A model generated the notes under the pieces. That model worked only from the letters and a program-made list of their open reading frames with translations, made no database searches and was not told the origin of the DNA. Below, piece by piece: positions 13,206 through 17,123 of a stretch of 17,123 nucleotides of DNA. This DNA is from an uncultured Eubacteriales bacterium. Lineage in GTDB: Bacteria; Bacillota; Clostridia; Christensenellales; Christensenellaceae. The stretch spans positions 1-17,123 of the forward strand of contig UQXU01000035.1 of the NCBI GenBank assembly GCA_900545085.1, in the 5' to 3' direction. The position numbers were made by a program, and so were the translations under genes. The stretch's first letter is position 1. Every line of letters begins with the position of its first letter.

Positions 13206-13733
13206 CTATTCGTCAGTCTGATTTAAGTTTTTCCAACCAAATCTTTTAATAGATACCAAGCCTGACGCCATACTTATTAATTCATCTGCTGCTCCTGCCC
13301 ACGAACCGATTATAATGTCATAAGCAATCCATAACGGTGAATTAATGAATATACCTGCAATTCTTATTTTTTGTGCATTATGTGTATATCCGCCAACTGT
13401 TGTTGCTATATTAGCCAGTACCGGCAGAATGGATATCCACCCTGACCATGTTGTTATCAATACAATTATTTGCATAGCACAAAGAAAGAAACACATTTTT
13501 TTACTGCGGGCAGCCTGCCATTTGCTTGCCAGAAACAATGACCTTGCAATATTCAATATGTAACTTAAACCACCTGTCATTGCTCCTAAAATCAAAAAAT
13601 GCACGGTATAAACTAAATAAGAAAAAAATTGCATTATGTACAGTTTTCGATTATCTCTACATTGATATGAAAGGAAGTATAATACAGCTCCCGCAATTGC
13701 CAAAATTTGTGCCAACAAAAATTTCAAATCCAT
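13206..13733 (-). CDS. YgjV-family small membrane protein
   Basis: The 175-residue hydrophobic protein has about six membrane segments and a pattern of short helices with polar turns (LYFLSYQCRDNRKLYIMQ, about 18-35; SYILNIARSLFLASKW, about 57-72). It matches the YgjV family of bacterial inner membrane proteins, whose function is not known and whose layout resembles SWEET/PQ-loop transporters. It is clearly more AT-rich than the flanking metabolic genes (Lys, Asn and Ile codons mostly ending in A or T). It lies within a rearranged stretch between two copies of the glycosylase 3' end, which suggests it arrived with an inserted segment. The ribosome site (TAGGA) is weak. Nothing nearby indicates a partner. 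Confidence 0.75.
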   Translation of the reverse strand: MDLKFLLAQILAIAGAVLYFLSYQCRDNRKLYIMQFFSYLVYTVHFLILGAMTGGLSYILNIARSLFLASKWQAARSKKMCFFLCAMQIIVLITTWSGWISILPVLANIATTVGGYTHNAQKIRIAGIFINSPLWIAYDIIIGSWAGAADELISMASGLVSIKRFGWKNLNQTDE

Positions 13734-13817
13734 TTTCCTATCCTTTTACAAAATTCAAATCTTCTGTTGCATCCAATCTCTCCGTGAGACTGAAAGTTGC
13801 ATTATAGACGCTTCCTG

Positions 13818-13864
13818 TTATTTTATCCGTTAAATCTGCCGCTCCAAACTTCGACAAGTCTGCC
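13818..13864 (-). repeat. 47-bp direct repeat, in situ copy (3' end of glycosylase gene)
   Basis: Identical to 12708-12754 in the same orientation. This copy is joined to the intact gene, so it is the parent copy. The two repeats flank the fumarase-leader copy, the phosphatase remnant and the YgjV gene. Confidence 0.95.
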
Positions 13865-14305
13865 TAAGCTGTATGAAGCATTCGCAGGGCTTGTCGAAGG
13901 CAATACCTCTGCGCTCAGCCTCGTATCATTCTCACAAAATTTACGATACAGTCTGCCCGCCGCCGATCCATTGGCGAACACACGGCTTATTTTGGACGCT
14001 TCCAATATCGGTCGAATGTCGTTAGGCACCACGTTTCTTATGCTTCCGTCCGAAGAACCGTGTATTTCACAGCTATGTATTACATCCCAGAGCGCAACGC
14101 GATGCGCAAGAAGCATCTGCTTTTTTTCCTCTATGCTTTCAGGCTCAGCGCATTGCAGCACCGCTGATATCACCTTCCAGAAGCGGTTTCTCGGATGACC
14201 GTAATAAAAGCAGTTTTCTCTCGATTTCACCGACGGAATGCTTCCCAATATCAATATTTCAGAATCATGATTATATATCGGTTCGAATGTATGAGTCACT
14301 AACAC
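13823..14305 (-). CDS. DNA-deoxyinosine glycosylase (uracil-DNA glycosylase superfamily, family 6)
   Basis: The 160-residue protein matches single-domain hypoxanthine/deoxyinosine glycosylases, which excise deaminated adenine from DNA. Motifs: LILGSIPSVKSRE (18-30, the GSxPS active-site loop of the superfamily), FYYGHPRNRFWKVI (33-46), LWDVIHSCEIHGSSD (about 92-106, with the family's acidic/Asn-type region following as RNVVPND), and PSTSPANASYS (136-146) in the place of the HPSP loop of other UDGs. Length (~160) is normal. The first codon is ATG; no strong ribosome site is seen. It is on the minus strand, separated from mscL by a terminator and a heptad repeat, and appears monocistronic. The last codons are duplicated at 12708-12754. 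Confidence 0.9.
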   Translation of the reverse strand: MLVTHTFEPIYNHDSEILILGSIPSVKSRENCFYYGHPRNRFWKVISAVLQCAEPESIEEKKQMLLAHRVALWDVIHSCEIHGSSDGSIRNVVPNDIRPILEASKISRVFANGSAAGRLYRKFCENDTRLSAEVLPSTSPANASYSLGRLVEVWSGRFNG

Positions 14306-14321
14306 AATTTTAACTTTCCTT

Positions 14322-14363
14322 TCTCAGTTCTCAGCTCTCAACTCTCAACTATTAACTATTAAA
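14322..14363. repeat. Tandem heptad repeat, six units
   Basis: Six consecutive 7-bp units TCTCAGT, TCTCAGC, TCTCAAC, TCTCAAC, TATTAAC, TATTAAA fill the gap between the glycosylase start and the mscL terminator. The units drift from CT-rich to AT-rich. On the minus strand the pattern reads GTTGAGA/GTTAATA. It is not coding. Confidence 0.8.
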
Positions 14364-14388
14364 AAACGCCGCCGTATTATTCTTCCGA

Positions 14389-14417
14389 CAAAAAACGCGC
14401 TCCAAAACGGAAGCGCG
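14389..14417 (-). terminator. Terminator of mscL
   Basis: On the minus strand CGCGCTTCC pairs with GGAGCGCG (one bulged base) around a short T-rich loop, followed by TTTTTTG. It begins 23 nt after the mscL stop codon. Confidence 0.85.
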
Positions 14418-14439
14418 CCCTTGTCTATTTTTTATTTGT

Positions 14440-14880
14440 TTAATCCTGCTTATCTGCATCATTGACATAGCCCTCGAGCTTGCTCGTACAGTGATGGCAG
14501 CGAGTTGCATCGTCCGGTATCTCCTGCTTACAGAACGGGCAGAGACGCGCGGGAGCAGCTTCCGGTTCCGGTTCGGTTTTCCTCAAGTCTCTAAGTTTAT
14601 TCATAGCCTTTACGATGAGGAACATTGCGAAAGCAATGATTATAAAATTAATAACTGCTGTAATAAACGAGCCGTAATTAAAGCTGGATTCCTCAGTAAG
14701 CTTTATTGTAAGAGCGGAAAAGTCCGTACCTCCGGTTATAAGGCCTATCAGAGGAGTTATCAAATCGCCGACCAGAGAGTTTACAATCGCTGTAAACGCG
14801 CCGCCGATTACTACACCGATCGCCATATCCATGACATTTCCACGCATGGCGAATTCTTTAAATTCTTTTATAAACCCCAT
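14440..14880 (-). CDS. mscL: Large-conductance mechanosensitive channel with C-terminal zinc ribbon
   Basis: MscL opens under membrane tension to release solutes during osmotic downshock. The 146 residues show the N-terminal amphipathic helix and TM1 ([30 protein letters not shown] split over 10-39), the [12 protein letters not shown] loop (40-51), TM2 (about 70-95) and a basic end of TM2 ([11 protein letters not shown]). The usual C-terminal helix is followed or replaced by a two-knuckle Cys motif C114-x2-C117 ... C128-x2-C131 ([21 protein letters not shown]), a rubredoxin-like zinc ribbon. Such tails occur in MscL of some Clostridia, but the standard E. coli channel lacks them. The start has AAGGAG eight nt upstream and a promoter at 14896-14925 that overlaps the nrdG 3' end. 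Confidence 0.96.
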   Translation of the reverse strand: MGFIKEFKEFAMRGNVMDMAIGVVIGGAFTAIVNSLVGDLITPLIGLITGGTDFSALTIKLTEESSFNYGSFITAVINFIIIAFAMFLIVKAMNKLRDLRKTEPEPEAAPARLCPFCKQEIPDDATRCHHCTSKLEGYVNDADKQD

Positions 14881-14895
14881 TTCTTCTCCTTAATT

Positions 14896-14925
14896 TGTAT
14901 ATTTTTGCTGCTTTATAACAGTCAA
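14896..14925 (-). promoter_or_regulatory. Promoter of mscL
   Basis: TTGACT (14925-14920), an 18-nt spacer, and TATACA (14901-14896) on the minus strand. The -35 box lies at the end of nrdG and the expected start is just ahead of the ribosome site, so mscL can be expressed apart from nrdDG. Confidence 0.6.
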
Positions 14926-15419
14926 TTCCAACGCATGTCCTCATTCAGCACGACATTTCCCGCTTCGAGTGACTTTTTAACATCAATTATCCTCTGATTA
15001 CTCGAGCCTTTAAATTTTAATTCATAGCTTTTCTGATCCACCATAAACCTGCCGTCTACGACAACATCCGCATACGCGAGCAAGGGGTCTTCTGCTATTT
15101 CCTCAAAAGTGTATCCGGTGTATATCGCCAGCTCCAATCCGGCTTCTTTTATCATTTTCGCCAAAGGCATCAGCGCTTCTGACTGACACATAGGTTCTCC
15201 GCCTGAGAAGGTAACGCCTTTAATCAATGGATTTTTCTTAATCATAGCAAATATTTCATCTGCTGTCAATCTTTCTCCACCCTCAAAAGGATGCGTCTGC
15301 GGATTATGGCATCCCGGGCAGCCATGAGGACATCCCTGTACAAACAGCGCGAATCGAAAGCCGGGGCCGTCTGTAATAGACTCCCCGACTATTCCGCATA
15401 TTTTTATAGCATCGCTCAT
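14922..15419 (-). CDS. nrdG: Anaerobic ribonucleotide reductase activating protein (radical SAM)
   Basis: This radical SAM enzyme puts the glycyl radical on NrdD. The 165 residues contain the [4Fe-4S] motif C30-x3-C34-x2-C37 within FVQGCPHGCPGCHNPQTH, the SAM-binding VTFSGGEPM (about 69-77), and LAIYTGYTFEEI (about 96-107). Length is normal for the family. Its ATG overlaps the nrdD stop by one base (TAATG), so it is translationally coupled to nrdD. This is the standard nrdD-nrdG order of anaerobes. Confidence 0.97.
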   Translation of the reverse strand: MSDAIKICGIVGESITDGPGFRFALFVQGCPHGCPGCHNPQTHPFEGGERLTADEIFAMIKKNPLIKGVTFSGGEPMCQSEALMPLAKMIKEAGLELAIYTGYTFEEIAEDPLLAYADVVVDGRFMVDQKSYELKFKGSSNQRIIDVKKSLEAGNVVLNEDMRWN

Positions 15420-17123
15420 TATTTTGTAATCCTCGAAAGACTGTGTTTTACTCTGTCAGCTTCTTCCGCACGTTTTCCGTCGTTAAATCTATCGAGAGTG
15501 CCTACGAGATAGCCCGTGATTCTGCGAATGCGAGCGAAAGCCGGGCCGTCTTCTTCTTTTCTGCCGCATTTAGGACAGGTATCGCCTATCACGCCGCTGT
15601 ATCCGCATACGGGGTCGCGGTCTACGGGGTGGTTCACTGAGCCATATCCCACGCCTGCATCATGCATGCAGCGTATCACACTTTCAAAAGCCTCGAGGTT
15701 GTCCGCTGTGTCGCCGTCCAACTCCACGTATGTAATATGGCCTGCGTTAGTCAAAGCGTGATAAGGAGCTTCTATGTTTATCTTGTCAAACGCAGATATT
15801 TCAAACCCTACCGGTACATGGAAGCTGTTGGTATAATACTTTTTGTCCGTAACGCCCGGGATTATGCCATACTTCTTTTGGTCTATACGGACAAATCTGC
15901 CCGACAGTCCCTCTGCGGGAGTCGCAAGCAGCGTGAAGTTAAGTCCTGTCTCCTTGCTCTTTCTGTCGGTATAATCGCGCATAAAGCTGACTATCTCCAT
16001 GCCGAGTATTCTTGCCTGTTCTGTCTCTCCGTGATGCGAACCTATGAGCGCTGTCAGCGTCTCAGCCAAGCCGATGAAACCTATGGAGAGCGTGCCGTGC
16101 TTCAGTATTTCGCCTACCTCATCGTCCGGAGAAAGCTTTTCGGAGTCTATCCACACGCCCTGGCCCATCAAAAAGGGGAAGTTGCGCACACGCTTATGGC
16201 GCTGAATCTCAAACCTGTCGAGCAGCTGACGAGTCACCAGATCCATTTTACGCTCCAGTTCTTCAAAGAAAAAGTCTATACTGCCCTTGGCGTTGATCGC
16301 TATTCTCGGAAGGTTGATAGAAGTAAAGCTCAGGTTTCCGCGTCCGAAGGATATCTCTCTGTCTTTATCGTGATTGTTTCCCATGACGCGGGTGCGGCAT
16401 CCCATGTACGCTATTTCAGTCTCCGGGCAGCCCTCTTTGTAATACTGCTTGTTGAAAGGCGCATCGATAAAAGAGAAATTCGGAAAAAGTCTCTTTGCGC
16501 TGACCTTACAAGCCAGTTGGAACAAATCATAGTTCGGCTCGCCGGGGTTGTAGTTGACGCCTTCTTTTACACGGAATATGTGGATAGGGAATATGGGAGT
16601 CTCGCCTCTGCCCAAGCCCTGCTCAGTCGCCAGCAAAACATTTTTAACTACCATACGGCCTTCAGCGGAGGTATCCATTCCGTAATTTATAGAGCTGAAT
16701 GGAGTCTGCGCTCCTGCGCGGCTGTGCATTGTATTCAGGTTGTGTACCAGCGCCTCCATAGACTGGAATGTGGCTCTGTCCGTCTCGCGCTCTGCATTGT
16801 GCTTTGCAAAGTCATGCAGCTGTTTAGCTTTTTCCTCGCCCAATTTGCCCTCGAGCAGCTCCGCCTCCGCCCGGACATACTCCTCCGGCATATCCAGCGC
16901 AGGCGCTTTGCCGCTCACCTCGGATGCCTTATTTATCAGCTCGGCTATTTCCATTTCCGGAAGCTCCGGACATATAATCTCGGCAGCGCGCTGCATATTG
17001 CGCACATAGCGCTTTTTATACGTCTTTGCCACGCCGGGAGCGAGACCATAATCAAAGTTCACTATGCTCTGACCGCCGTGCTGGTCATTCTGATTTGATT
17101 GTATTGCTATGCACGCCAAAGCC
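15419..17123 (-). CDS. nrdD: Anaerobic ribonucleoside-triphosphate reductase, C-terminal ~568 codons (cut by window edge)
   Basis: NrdD reduces ribonucleoside triphosphates to deoxyribonucleotides without oxygen, using a glycyl radical. The visible part opens within LACIAIQSNQNDQHGGQS, an internal motif of the family, so the TTG at 17119 is not the start. The N-terminal ATP-cone and some 130-200 residues lie outside the window. Other landmarks are FSSINYGMDTSAEGR, YMGCRTRVMGNN (reading AYMGCRTRV), FSFIDAPFNKQYY, the zinc site CGYSGVIGDTCPKCG near the C-terminus, and the glycyl-radical loop RRITGYLVGTLDRFNDGK (Gly of TGYL). No frameshift is seen. It ends in a 1-nt overlap with nrdG. Confidence 0.97.
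   Translation of the reverse strand, partial: ALACIAIQSNQNDQHGGQSIVNFDYGLAPGVAKTYKKRYVRNMQRAAEIICPELPEMEIAELINKASEVSGKAPALDMPEEYVRAEAELLEGKLGEEKAKQLHDFAKHNAERETDRATFQSMEALVHNLNTMHSRAGAQTPFSSINYGMDTSAEGRMVVKNVLLATEQGLGRGETPIFPIHIFRVKEGVNYNPGEPNYDLFQLACKVSAKRLFPNFSFIDAPFNKQYYKEGCPETEIAYMGCRTRVMGNNHDKDREISFGRGNLSFTSINLPRIAINAKGSIDFFFEELERKMDLVTRQLLDRFEIQRHKRVRNFPFLMGQGVWIDSEKLSPDDEVGEILKHGTLSIGFIGLAETLTALIGSHHGETEQARILGMEIVSFMRDYTDRKSKETGLNFTLLATPAEGLSGRFVRIDQKKYGIIPGVTDKKYYTNSFHVPVGFEISAFDKINIEAPYHALTNAGHITYVELDGDTADNLEAFESVIRCMHDAGVGYGSVNHPVDRDPVCGYSGVIGDTCPKCGRKEEDGPAFARIRRITGYLVGTLDRFNDGKRAEEADRVKHSLSRITK

Noticed and set aside
12176..13249. A 357-codon plus-strand open frame.
   Set aside because: Its first part is antisense to fumarase alpha, and the rest crosses the duplicated fragments. 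The translation is Cys/Arg/Ser-rich with no family pattern and no ribosome site.
15662..17098. A 478-codon plus-strand open frame.
   Set aside because: It is fully antisense to nrdD, whose motifs are unmistakable; the open frame is a by-product of codon bias.
1..17123. A CRISPR array to go with the Cas12-like protein.
   Set aside because: No set of regularly spaced direct repeats was found. The heptad run at 14322-14363 has no spacers.

Overview
The window looks like a chromosomal piece of an anaerobic Firmicute, most likely class Clostridia. The evidence is an oxygen-sensitive ribonucleotide reductase (nrdD-nrdG), a two-subunit Fe-S fumarase, sigma-A type promoters of near-consensus form, strong AGGAGG ribosome sites with several TTG starts, and an OLE RNA/oapA/tlyA locus, an arrangement known from anaerobic and extremophilic Firmicutes. 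Everything here was read by eye; no database search was run.

Left part (1-6560, all on the minus strand). In transcription order: a CtpE-like P-type cation ATPase with its own terminator; a 527-residue TnpB/Cas12-like protein whose three RuvC catalytic positions all appear to be lost, with its own promoter, followed by a structured 3' RNA of about 180 nt that ends in a terminator; a promoter with a perfect palindrome on its -10 box; a ~580-nt OLE RNA closed by a long-range P1 stem; the OLE-associated membrane protein oapA; and the rRNA methyltransferase tlyA. A short palindromic repeat sits between OLE and oapA, and a relative of it lies at 9741-9870.

Middle part (6560-9900, plus strand). 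A DAHP synthase gene (aroF type, with the N-terminal regulatory domain) and prephenate dehydrogenase (tyrA) overlap by 4 nt. They are preceded by two tandem Tyr/Phe-rich leader peptides, each followed by an intrinsic terminator and by a segment just after the stop codon that can pair with the terminator. This is a double ribosome-mediated attenuator. A small Cro/CI-type regulator follows.

Right part (9900-17123, minus strand). A fumarase alpha/beta plus malic enzyme operon with a good promoter; then a scrambled stretch (12600-13870) holding a 47-bp exact copy of the 3' end of a DNA-glycosylase gene, a ~100-bp copy of the fumarase 5' end, the first 12 codons of a low-molecular-weight tyrosine phosphatase, and an AT-rich YgjV-type gene; then a DNA-deoxyinosine glycosylase, mscL with a zinc-ribbon tail, nrdG, and nrdD, which runs off the right edge.

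The most interesting item is the apparently nuclease-dead TnpB/Cas12-like gene with its putative 3' guide-type RNA, sitting next to the OLE RNA locus without a transposase, CRISPR array or recognisable transposon.
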